Assembly (NCBI GenBank): GCA_014360195.1
Contig: JACIXY010000021.1
Location: forward strand, 1-53,281
Direction of reading: 5' to 3'
DNA: 53,281 nucleotides
DNA from: Bacillota bacterium
GTDB taxonomy: Bacteria; Bacillota; SHA-98; UBA4971
The translations under genes and the position numbers were made by a program. The notes beneath the pieces are model-generated. The model did no database searches, had not been told where the DNA came from, and worked only from the letters and a program-made list of their open reading frames with translations. Of this stretch, positions 43,402 to 51,254 are shown one piece after another; position 1 is the stretch's first letter, and each line of letters opens with the position of its first letter.

Positions 43402-44145
43402 GTGAACGGCGAACAGTTCCAGGAAGTAGTGCTCCAGCAGCTACAAACGCTTGCAGAAGGCCAGGCACAGCTCGTATCTCAGGTTGCTGACCTCGGCTCT
43501 CGCGTTGCCGGTCTTGATCTGAAAGTCACAGGCCTCGATTCGCGTATCGCAGGCCTCGACTCTCATGTCGCTGATCTTGACTCTCGGGTCGCTGATCTCA
43601 ACTCCCGTGTCGCCAATCTAGACTCTGGGGTCGCGAACCTCCACTCTCGTGTCGCAAGCCTTGACTTTCGCATCGCCGGCCTCGATTCTCGGGTCGCGGA
43701 TCTCGACTCTCGGTTTGCTGCCCTCGACTCCCGTGTCGCCGATCTTGACTCTCGGTTTGCTGGCCTCGACTCCCGTATCGCCGATCTTGACTCTCGGGTC
43801 GCTGACCTTGATTCCCGGGTCGCCGATCTTGACTCTCGGGTCGCTGACCTTGACTCCCGGGTCGCAGGCCTCGATTCTCGCATCGCCGGCGTTGACTCCA
43901 ACCTCGCCGGCCTTGGCTCCCGGGTCAGCAGCTTCGAGGCGCAACTACAAGCAGTCGAGAGGGGCCAGCTTAGGCTTGAGACGCGAATCGAAAGCGAAGT
44001 TGTCGAGAAGATACGTGCGCTTTTCGACGCCCGCGAGGTGTCCAATGACAGATTCGACCGCATCGAGAACAAGCTTGATTCCATTGCAGCCGATCTTGGT
44101 CGTCTGGTCCTCTGGGCTTCCCAGCCCAAGCGTGTCAGCGGATAG
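43402..44145 (+). CDS. Coiled-coil protein of about 22 tandem heptads
   Basis: The 247-residue protein has a short head (MNGEQFQEVVLQQLQTLAEG), then about 22 near-identical seven-residue units of the form SRVADLD / SRIAGLD, then a charged tail (RLETRIESEVVEKIRALFDA, DRIENKLDSIAADLGRLVLW). Hydrophobic residues fall at regular a/d positions, so it should form a long left-handed coiled coil of roughly 150 residues. No signal or membrane segment is present. The DNA repeats have a 21-base unit, so loss or gain of units keeps the frame. GGGAGG precedes the GTG start and a strong promoter lies upstream. Similar repeat proteins include tail-fibre, adhesin-like and unknown cytosolic proteins; function is unknown. 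Confidence 0.85.
   Translation: MNGEQFQEVVLQQLQTLAEGQAQLVSQVADLGSRVAGLDLKVTGLDSRIAGLDSHVADLDSRVADLNSRVANLDSGVANLHSRVASLDFRIAGLDSRVADLDSRFAALDSRVADLDSRFAGLDSRIADLDSRVADLDSRVADLDSRVADLDSRVAGLDSRIAGVDSNLAGLGSRVSSFEAQLQAVERGQLRLETRIESEVVEKIRALFDAREVSNDRFDRIENKLDSIAADLGRLVLWASQPKRVSG
43480..43930 (+). repeat. 21-base tandem repeat within the coiled-coil gene
   Basis: Units such as GACTCTCGGGTCGCTGATCT recur about 22 times without interruption, with mostly silent or conservative changes. The regularity opens long antisense frames that are not genes. Confidence 0.85.
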
Positions 44146-44173
44146 GGCCTCTATCCTTTAGGTAATTAGCTGT

Positions 44174-46918
44174 TCAGGTGCGCCTAAACCGCAGGTCGAA
44201 TCCGGTAAGTTCGCGGTACTCCTCACAGAGGAAGCTTGCCGTTTCCTCGTCGACGGCGCTGGCATCGGGTCCCTTTGCCTCAACGTATCCGTCGTAGGCG
44301 CTGACCTTCATGCTCCTAAGCCCTCGACTTGCCAGGAGTTGCCTTGCCACCTCCACGATCTCGTTCACTCTCACGGTGCCTAGTACCTCGAGGCGCCAGC
44401 CGGTCGTCCTCTCGAGGTCCGAAAGCAGGGCAGCATATCTCGCGCCCACCTGAGGGCTGATGAATGAGAGGCCCATCCGGCGCTCATGCGGATAGATGCT
44501 GACCTTGGGCTTATGTGGCTTGTCCTGGAACGCCTCGTCGATGAGGCGTTTCGCGACGTTCTGTTCGAGCGCCCGGGGCGTCTCTCCGGCTGCTAAGGCG
44601 TGAGGAGGAGGAAGAGGAAGAGGAGGAGCAGGAGCATGATCAGGAGCAGGAGGAGAGGCCCCGTCCCCGGCTTCAGCCTCAAAGGGCCCGGAAGAGGAGG
44701 CCATCCCAAGCGCTGTCGCAGGCGCAGGTCCCGGCGCAAGTCCCGCCGCACGTCCCGGCACAGGTTCTGGCAACGGTCCGTGGGATCCATGCGGCCCCGG
44801 CCGCGCACCGCTCCACTTGAAGGAGATCCGCATGCCGGTTTCGTCCTCGAAAGCCGCCGCGTACTCCCTGAGATCGTCCTTTAGTTCGTCCAGTTCGCCG
44901 AAGGACGTCTCCGTGCTGCATGGAAGGGTCACCGTCATGGCGCCGTCCGCTCCGATCGACGGGTCCTTCTCGGGCAGCATCCCGAACCTGCTGCACAGGT
45001 CGAACTTGACCCTCTCTTTCAGAAACTGCGTGTTCACGCTTTGGGCAACCTCGACCCTTCTCAAGGTCTCCTTCTCCAGCTGGGCTATAAGGTCCCGGCA
45101 CCTCTCGGCGTATTTCGGCGTTGGAAAGTAGAGCGTGATGGTCCCGTCCCCCGCGAACCCTATCCTCTGGAGACCGAACGGCGAGAGCCTCTCCTGCACG
45201 AGGGCCCTTGCGGCGTTCTGCTCGAGGGGGTGCGGCGTCGTGGCCTCGACGTACTCCGTCTCGGTCAGCACATAAACGGTGTTGGGGTTGGTCGTTGACG
45301 CCCTGAAATGCGCGTCGCTCCGCACCGCCTCGCCGGCGGCCTTCATCTCCTCTTCCGGCAGGTCTCGCCCTCCATACCAGGCTGCTATGAGGTCCTTCAC
45401 CGTCGACGTGGTCCCGGCAAGCCCGTTTGCGACGAGATGCCGCCAGAGCTCCTCCGGTCGCAAAGCTTCGTCCCTATAGAGGGAGATGGCTCTGATCCGC
45501 GGGCTCAAAGAGTACTTTCTCGCGGCATTCGGACGCGGTGTGTATTCATACTCGCGCCCTCTCGCTGCGACCTCGATGCGCGCCCCAGGCATCTCCGAAG
45601 CGAGAGATGTCGCAAGCGCGGCACAGGACTCGTCGTTCCCGTGGTTGACCAGCACAAACTCCGGTCGCAGAGCCTTGACCGATAGCACGATCCCAAGGGA
45701 GTCCGCGTGCGCGGAGAGCCCGTACTTCCCGACTTTGCAGTTCACCTGGAGATCGGCGTCGTTCAAGGTCAGCCTGCGCTCGCCCGGAGGCTTCTCCGAT
45801 AGCTCCAGCAGCCGGCGCCCTGGCGACTCCTCGTCTTGATAACCAACTATCGCAAGAAGGTTCCTCTCGTCCCCGACGATCCTCTCCGCATAAACCGGAG
45901 ATACGCCACCGGTCAGCATCCCTGAGCTCGCGATGGCGACGAACGGGCCGTTCGAGGCGAGCACCTCGTTCCTCTTCGCCTTTGAATCAACGGCCTCTAT
46001 GCCGTTGGTGTAGAAGAGCTCGTAGCCCCGGAGGACTTCCCTGTTGTACCTAGGTGCAAGATAATCCACGTTCGCCGCAAACACGGCGTTGACGTTCCTC
46101 ACGAGCCCGTCGACGTACACAGGGATCTTCTTCTTCGTCCTTCTTAGATGGTTCCTGAGAGCGAGAATTATCTCCTGAGCCCGCCCCACGGCAAAGGCGG
46201 GTATGAGCACCTTACCGCCGGCCGCAACCGTCTCCATGATCGCGTCGAGCAGCCTCTCGACTTCCTGGGTTCTTGAGGCATGAAGCCTCGAGCCGTAAGT
46301 GGCTTCCGTCACGACCACGTCCACTCCGCGCTTCAAGGCTGGGGTGAACTTCTGCATCCCCACAGTCTCCTGGTCGAACGAGGTGAAGTCGCCCGTGTAC
46401 AGGAGCGTGCCCTCCTCGAACTGGAGGAGCACCGACGCCGCCCCCAGGATATGCCCGGCGGGCAGGAACTTGGCGCGAACGCCATCGGCCACGTCGAACG
46501 GCTCATGGTAGCCGTGGGTCAGGGTGCTGTCAAGCGCCCTCTCCGCGTCGGCCTCGTCGTAGAGCTTGAGGCCCTCCCTGAACTCGGCCACCTTTATCGC
46601 ATCATAGAGCAGGACCCTAGCGAGGTCCTTCGTCGCTGCGGTTGCGTGGGCGTATACGCCCCCCGTGCCCGGGACGCCAGTCCCCGGGAGGACTTTCATG
46701 ACGAGCGGCAGGGCGCCTGAGTGGTCCAGGTGCGCATGGGATATGATGACGGCGTCAACGCGGAGGTCGCGGAGAGGCTCGAGGTCTGGGAGCATCTCCG
46801 TCCCTTCCTCGTTCACCCTCACGCCGCAGTCAAGCAGGATGCTCCTGCCGGAGGCGCTCGTCACCAGTACGCACGAGGCGCCGACCTCGCGCGCGCCACC
46901 CAGGAACCTTATCCTCAT
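44174..46918 (-). CDS. Beta-CASP metallo-beta-lactamase nuclease with duplicated C-terminal domain
   Basis: Residues 1-460 form a beta-CASP nuclease: FLGGAREVGASCVLV, the zinc motif SHAHLDHSG (61-66), FLPAGHILGAASV, LLYTGDF, EATYGSR, a beta-CASP block (VLIPAFAVGRAQEIILAL, ASSGMLTGG) and the RMMBL end GLSAHADS...VNHGN. Such enzymes (RNase J and CPSF73 relatives) cut RNA or DNA. The other half is unusual: two related domains of about 80 residues, both beginning LEQN-A--L and containing a strand and helix like TLYFPTPKYAERCRDLIAQL and LSFISPQVGARYAALLSDL. They are separated by a Gly/Pro/Ala-rich linker of about 75 residues (44590-44810). The ATG at 46918 has GGAGGA upstream. Total length is 914 residues against about 450-550 for typical members. 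Confidence 0.9.
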   Translation of the reverse strand: MRIRFLGGAREVGASCVLVTSASGRSILLDCGVRVNEEGTEMLPDLEPLRDLRVDAVIISHAHLDHSGALPLVMKVLPGTGVPGTGGVYAHATAATKDLARVLLYDAIKVAEFREGLKLYDEADAERALDSTLTHGYHEPFDVADGVRAKFLPAGHILGAASVLLQFEEGTLLYTGDFTSFDQETVGMQKFTPALKRGVDVVVTEATYGSRLHASRTQEVERLLDAIMETVAAGGKVLIPAFAVGRAQEIILALRNHLRRTKKKIPVYVDGLVRNVNAVFAANVDYLAPRYNREVLRGYELFYTNGIEAVDSKAKRNEVLASNGPFVAIASSGMLTGGVSPVYAERIVGDERNLLAIVGYQDEESPGRRLLELSEKPPGERRLTLNDADLQVNCKVGKYGLSAHADSLGIVLSVKALRPEFVLVNHGNDESCAALATSLASEMPGARIEVAARGREYEYTPRPNAARKYSLSPRIRAISLYRDEALRPEELWRHLVANGLAGTTSTVKDLIAAWYGGRDLPEEEMKAAGEAVRSDAHFRASTTNPNTVYVLTETEYVEATTPHPLEQNAARALVQERLSPFGLQRIGFAGDGTITLYFPTPKYAERCRDLIAQLEKETLRRVEVAQSVNTQFLKERVKFDLCSRFGMLPEKDPSIGADGAMTVTLPCSTETSFGELDELKDDLREYAAAFEDETGMRISFKWSGARPGPHGSHGPLPEPVPGRAAGLAPGPAPATALGMASSSGPFEAEAGDGASPPAPDHAPAPPLPLPPPHALAAGETPRALEQNVAKRLIDEAFQDKPHKPKVSIYPHERRMGLSFISPQVGARYAALLSDLERTTGWRLEVLGTVRVNEIVEVARQLLASRGLRSMKVSAYDGYVEAKGPDASAVDEETASFLCEEYRELTGFDLRFRRT

Positions 46919-47321
46919 CGATCGTCCTCCTTCTTCGCACCCAGTACGAGCTTCCTGAGCTTCCCGAGATGGAGGCGCTCGTCGCCTGGACCACAAGATC
47001 CTGAACGGCCGGGTAGTGTTTGCCGCCCTCGTCTGCGCGAAGGCGCCTTGCCACGTCCGGGGACTCAAGCGGCACACCGATAACATCCAGGACACGCGTC
47101 CACCGACGTCTCACCCACCCATCCCTTCCCGCGTCTATCTGTACCAGAGATCTAGTCCGCCGTCAAGCTTCGGGTGGGAGAATGCCCTCATGAGCCACGG
47201 AACGACGAGCCGGCCACTGACCTATAAATAGCCAACTCAGGAGTTGGGGGATAGAGCCGTCATGCCACCGCTTGGCGGCCGAGCGGCCCACGTAGGGCCC
47301 GAACATGGCGCAACCCCGAGC
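46919..47321. other. Upstream region of the nuclease gene
   Basis: A minus-strand frame (47114 downward) gives a protein-like stretch TRVLDVIGVPLESPDVARRL, then HYPAVQDLVVQATSA, before crossing the nuclease start out of frame. It may be a broken small gene, but evidence is thin. No other feature is seen. Confidence 0.3.
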
Positions 47322-47374
47322 TTGGGCATGGGCATGGGCATGGGCATGGCCATGGGCTTGGGCTTGGGCTTAGG
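47322..47374 (+). repeat. GGGCAT/GGGCTT hexamer microsatellite
   Basis: Four GGGCAT units, one GGCCAT and three GGGCTT units follow one another. It lies about 170 bases before the palindrome array and is one of two simple repeats that flank it. Confidence 0.8.
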
Positions 47375-47499
47375 CACGTGCATGTTCGGATGCAGGACTC
47401 GGAGCTGTTCAGGTATAGGGCTCAGAGCTGCTTCCGGGGTGATTGCGGGGCGGCGGCCTTTCGCGGCCTTTCTTGGTGGGCATGATCAACGTTGGGCAC

Positions 47500-48510
47500 G
47501 ATCAACCTGCGGGTAGCTGGCCGCGCGGCAGCGTTCGTCGCTGGGTGGTCCCTGGGATCCCAGGATCTCCTGCGCGGGTGATCCCCGGGGACCAACCCCG
47601 CGCGAACTGTGGTCACCAAGGACCCACCCTCCTGGCACCTCGGCCGGCGGAAGGCCGGGGCTGGTCCTCTGCTGACCAGGCTCCGGCGGAGATCGGCGCC
47701 AGGGAGCCAAGTTCGAGCGCCACCTGGTCCCCATCTAGCCAGTCTTCAAGGTGCCCACACGCAGATGGTTCCCAGGGGACCAGCATTTACGTGTGGGTGG
47801 TCCCTCAGTGAGCAACCCCGTGCGAAATCTGGTTACCAGAGACCCACCCTCCTCGCGGTTCAGCCGGCAGAAAGCCGGAACTGGTCCCCTGGTGACCAGC
47901 ACCCACGCAGAGATGGTCCCCAGGGAGCCAAGTTCGAGCAGCACCTGGTCCCCAGGTAACCACCTTCCCAGATGCCCATGGGCGGCTGGTCCTCAAAGGA
48001 CCAGGATTTGCGCCCAGCTGGTCCCTGGGGGACCAACCCCGAGCGAAACCTGGTCACCAAAGACCCACCCTCCCGACGCTCGCTCCACGAGGATGCTGGA
48101 TCTGGTCCTCTGGTGACGAGGTTACGCGCGAAGATGGTCCCCTGGGGACCAACTTCGCCCGTCACCTGGTCCCCACGTGACCACCTTGCGAGATGTCCAA
48201 GAACGCCTGGTCCCCAGGGGACCAGGTTTTGCGTGCGGATGGTCCCCAGGGGATCAACCTCGCAGGCAACCTGGTCCCTGGTGCACCACCCCCGGCGGCG
48301 GCCGAGGCGTCCTGGTCACGGGGGGACCACGACGTGCGCCAAGCTGGTCCCCAGAGGAGCATCTTCACGCGGGATCTGGTCCCTAGCGCTCCACCTTGTC
48401 CGGTCTTGGCGAAGGAGGCTGCCAGGGGTGGTTCCCAGAGGGCCAGATTCCACGCCAGGCTGGTCCCCACCGGACCAGGTCTACCCGCAACCTGGTCCTC
48501 GGAGGATCAG
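47500..48510. repeat. Palindrome array with 221-bp higher-order repeat
   Basis: About 28 imperfect copies of the palindrome CTGGTCCCCAGGGGACCAG occur, spaced 31-52 bases apart. Good examples start at 47661, 47766, 47881, 47912, 47986, 48018, 48133, 48206 and 48239. Between them are 12-30 bases of varied GC-rich sequence. Larger blocks repeat: ACCCACCCTCC occurs at 47622, 47842 and 48063, and the GGAGCCAAGTTCGAGC region at 47701, 47922 and (diverged) 48143, so six palindromes form a unit of 220-221 bases present about 4.5 times. Since 221 is not a multiple of three, no frame is kept and the long open frames across it are not genes. It differs from CRISPR in its short, variable spacing and degenerate repeats. 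Confidence 0.9.
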
Positions 48511-48532
48511 CCGCATCTCGGCTGCTGGCTTG

Positions 48533-48577
<45 letters not shown>

Positions 48578-48980
48578 ACATGCCCGTTGCTGACTGGCTG
48601 GCACATGCCCGTTTATAAACACGCATTATCAGACTTGAAGGCAAGTCACGGACGACATCATCAATGACAACACCATTGATGTGCCTACGGCAGCCTGCTG
48701 CGCCGCCGGTAAACGCGCGACATCGAACTCACACCCCCGGGCGGATGCATGGCACAGTGCGCCTTACTGCGCACTCATGTAGCCGCACGCTCGTTCAAGT
48801 TTGAGGTTGGGCATCTACAGATGCTGGAGAGTATGGCCAGACCAGACACTGACCCGGCCCTGATCAGGCCGACCGCGTGCCGGGTGAGCGCCTGTCTCCT
48901 GACAAGACCATAGATGACATGCCAGACCACGTCCGCCCGAAATTGGACGCCCGCCGCGGCCCCCAGGCCGTACCGTTACG
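48578..48980. other. Intergenic region with small hairpins
   Basis: It holds two adjacent hairpins, GACTTG-AAGG-CAAGTC (48632-48647) and CATCAATG-N7-CATTGATG (48659-48681), and copy 4 of repeat family A at 48779-48820. No gene is supported. Confidence 0.45.
48779..48820 (+). repeat. Dispersed repeat family A, copy 4
   Basis: GTAGCCGCACGCTCGTTCAA then GTTTGAGGTTGGGCATCTAC matches the copy at 2585-2624 in order and spacing. Confidence 0.45.
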
Positions 48981-49009
48981 TTGACAGATCATCAGTCTCC
49001 TGGTAAAAT
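48981..49009 (+). promoter_or_regulatory. Sigma-70-type promoter of the Uma2 gene
   Basis: A perfect TTGACA (48981-48986) and TAAAAT (49004-49009) are 17 bases apart, about 50 bases before the start codon of the Uma2 gene. Confidence 0.8.
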
Positions 49010-49060
49010 CAGGATACCAGGACGAGAATCAGATGAATGCTGAAACGCGGGGTGATTCTG

Positions 49061-49669
49061 GTGAAGGACCCGAATCAGGAGAGGAACAGAGAAGTGGTGA
49101 GTGAAACAGCCCCCCAATACATCCTGCCTGAGTTGCGGCTCACTTACGAGGATTATCGCCGGATGCCATCTGGAGAACGATACGAGCTCCTGGAGGGGGA
49201 CCTGTGGAAGATGACGCCGGCTCCAAGCGTTCTTCACCAGAAAGTGTCAGGAAGGATTGAGAAGGCGTTGAGACAATGGGTCGATGATCACAACCTGGGC
49301 GAGGTGTACGATGCCCCAATCGATGTGGTTTTGAGCGAGCATAACGTGGTTCAGCCCGACATCCTGTATATCTGCAAAGAGCGTCTTGGGATAATCAAGG
49401 AGGCTTATATCCAGGGTGCCCCCGATCTGGTAGTCGAGATCCTTTCGCCTTCCACCGTAGAGCTGGACCGGGTGACAAAACGAAGACTCTATGGACGCTA
49501 TGGGGCTCGCGAATTCTGGATAGTGGATCCCGATGGCCACAGTATCGAGGTTACCTCGCACAACGGCAGAGAGCTTGCCACCGTGCAGGTCTATCCGTTA
49601 GGAACAACGCTGGCAAGCCCCCTGCTGAAAGGGTTCATGTTGGAGATAGACTGGGTCTTTTTCTGTTGA
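49061..49669 (+). CDS. Uma2-family (DUF820) nuclease-fold protein
   Basis: The 202-residue protein is a Uma2/DUF820 member: LTYEDYRRMPSGERYELLEG (Glu of the active site), MTPAPSVLHQKVSGRIEKAL, VVQPDILYICKERLG (Asp), DLVVEILSPSTVELDRVTKR (Glu and, further on, Lys) and YGRYGAREFWIVDPDGHSIE. This is a PD-(D/E)XK nuclease fold; the proteins are numerous in cyanobacteria and some Bacillota and are related to insertion-element ends, but their cellular role is unsettled. GTG at 49061 has GGGGTG six bases upstream; ATG at 49037 is possible with a weaker site. A strong promoter precedes it. It stands between the palindrome array and a lone adenine methyltransferase. Confidence 0.9.
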   Translation: MKDPNQERNREVVSETAPQYILPELRLTYEDYRRMPSGERYELLEGDLWKMTPAPSVLHQKVSGRIEKALRQWVDDHNLGEVYDAPIDVVLSEHNVVQPDILYICKERLGIIKEAYIQGAPDLVVEILSPSTVELDRVTKRRLYGRYGAREFWIVDPDGHSIEVTSHNGRELATVQVYPLGTTLASPLLKGFMLEIDWVFFC

Positions 49670-50109
49670 AGGGTGGGCCAGCTTTGAGAGGCATATCCCT
49701 GGTTGTCCGCGACCGGACATTCCACCTGACCCGGCGTAGGCTGGTTTAGCGGAATGCACCTTGACGCTAAGTCTGAACGCGAGAAAGGAGGGATGCTGGG
49801 GCAGACGTTGAAGACTACTGTTATAGCAACTCGCATAGGCGTAAGTCGCACAGGCGCGTGGACAGAAGAATACCACCTTTATGCTTCTCGTCTGGGATTC
49901 TTTGTCCAGGCGTTCAAATAGCACGCTGAGGACTCTGCAACGTCGTCTATTCTATCGGTTCATGAGACTGTTGAACTTCCGCAGCAGCCGCCGGTTTGGC
50001 CGGGCACGGCGACGGTTCGGCGCGACCCAACCAGGCCTCGTTGACATAATGTGGGAAGCATCAGCGGTCCTGTTCACGCAGACTTAGCGGCTGCAGGAGG
50101 CCCTAATTC
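49670..50109. other. Intergenic region with family C repeat
   Basis: Repeat family C copy 2 (49682-49726) follows the Uma2 stop. The rest has no supported gene, although 49881-50087 is open on the plus strand with many arginines. Confidence 0.4.
49682..49726 (+). repeat. Dispersed repeat family C, copy 2
   Basis: It matches 10241-10285 at 37 of 45 positions, including the exact GTCCGCGACCGGACAT hairpin, but has lost the perfect palindrome seen there. Confidence 0.5.
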
Positions 50110-50967
50110 ATGGGTATTGACCTGCAACTCTCTGAACCGCCCATACCCGATAGCAATAAGGACAAAGGTCCAGCAAAACCCTTTGTAAAGTGGGCTGGCG
50201 GTAAGGGGCAACTGGTGGAGGACCTCGCGGCCCACTTACCAGAGAATTATTGTGCTTACCATGAGCCTTTCGTGGGCGGAGGTGCGCTGTTCTTCCACCT
50301 CGCTCCAGCCACAGCATTCCTGTCGGACCTCAATGAAGAGCTTATTAACGCATATCTTGTGGTCAAGAACGACTGCGACGCGCTGATACGTAGTCTCCGG
50401 AAGCACAAGAATGAGCGGGCGTACTATTATGAGATGCGAGCCCTTGATCCAGATACCCTGGACCCAGTCGAGAGGGCTTCGAGATTCATCTATCTTAATA
50501 AGACCTGCTACAACGGGCTTTATCGCGTGAACAGGCAGGGCAAGTTCAACGTTCCCTACGGCCGTTACAAGAATCCAGTCTATGCTGATGAGGCGCAACT
50601 GCGGCTTGCCAGCAAGGTCCTTGCAAACGCAGATATCAAGGTTGCTGACTTTGAGATCGTCCTTGAGCAAGCAAAGCCCGGTGACTTCGTGTATTTTGAT
50701 CCGCCATACCAGCCAATAAGTGCAACAGCTAACTTCACCAGCTACACGCGAGATGCGTTTGACGAGTCCCAGCAGAAGCGTCTTGCCGCTGTGTTTCGTG
50801 AGCTTGATAGAAGAGGGTGCTACTTGATGCTCAGCAACTCTGATTCGCCTCTGGTACGCGAGCTATACAGCCAGTTCAGAATCGAGACAGTCATGGCCAA
50901 GCGGTGCATCAACTGCAAAGGCGAGAGACGAGGTGCTATTCCTGAAGCCTTGGTGCTGAACTATTAA
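50110..50967 (+). CDS. D12-class adenine-N6 DNA methyltransferase (Dam family)
   Basis: The 285-residue protein has the Dam/D12 motif order: FVKWAGGKGQLVEDLAAHLP near residue 25, YHEPFVGGGALFFHL (AdoMet binding), LSDLNEELINAYLVVKNDCD, the target-recognition part NKTCYNGLYRVNRQGKFNVP and the catalytic DPPY in DFVYFDPPYQPIS near residue 197. It transfers a methyl group to the N6 of adenine, probably in GATC or a related site. AGGAGG lies nine bases before the ATG. No restriction enzyme gene is recognised beside it, so it is either a solitary regulator-type enzyme or what is left of a restriction-modification system. Codon use is less GC-rich than its neighbours, which suggests transfer. Confidence 0.95.
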   Translation: MGIDLQLSEPPIPDSNKDKGPAKPFVKWAGGKGQLVEDLAAHLPENYCAYHEPFVGGGALFFHLAPATAFLSDLNEELINAYLVVKNDCDALIRSLRKHKNERAYYYEMRALDPDTLDPVERASRFIYLNKTCYNGLYRVNRQGKFNVPYGRYKNPVYADEAQLRLASKVLANADIKVADFEIVLEQAKPGDFVYFDPPYQPISATANFTSYTRDAFDESQQKRLAAVFRELDRRGCYLMLSNSDSPLVRELYSQFRIETVMAKRCINCKGERRGAIPEALVLNY

Positions 50968-51254
50968 CAACGGGGGCACTCGATCATTGTCTTTTCGGGC
51001 CGAGGATGGTCAACTGACCTATTAAGACATGCCATGTTGTATGGTGCTGTTAGGGAGGAGTACCTTGAAGCATGGTTGACGACTTACTTCAGGTATACTC
51101 CGGGGCATAGGAACACAGGGATGCATTTAACCGAGTAATCAAGCAGGGCTGGTTCAGCAATCGCGATGCCGGCGGTCTCGCAGGTAGCATCCTCCGGACT
51201 GCCGGTTTTTCTTGTCGGCACGGCGCGGGCACAGGGGAGGCTCCCTGCGTCCTT
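50968..51254. other. Tail after the methyltransferase, possible lost partner
   Basis: In frame with the methyltransferase stop the reading continues for about 50 codons (WSTDLLRHAMLYGAVREEYL, then EAWLTTYFRYTPGHR) before a TAA at 51136. It has protein-like composition, but no ribosome binding site and no family I recognise. It could be the worn end of a linked restriction gene. Confidence 0.3.

Noticed and set aside
43563-44129. 188-codon antisense frame over the heptad-repeat gene
   Set aside because: It mirrors the 21-base repeat, is rich in Arg and Ser, and lacks a start signal. The sense frame has promoter, ribosome binding site and sensible coiled-coil sequence.
47500-48510. CRISPR array
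   Set aside because: The repeats are short (about 19 bases), degenerate and palindromic, the gaps are 12-30 bases and themselves repeat every 221 bases, and there are no cas genes.
48578-48980. Replication origin near the palindrome array
   Set aside because: There are hairpins and a methyltransferase gene nearby, but no cluster of DnaA boxes, no AT-rich unwinding region and no dnaA, dnaN or rep gene.
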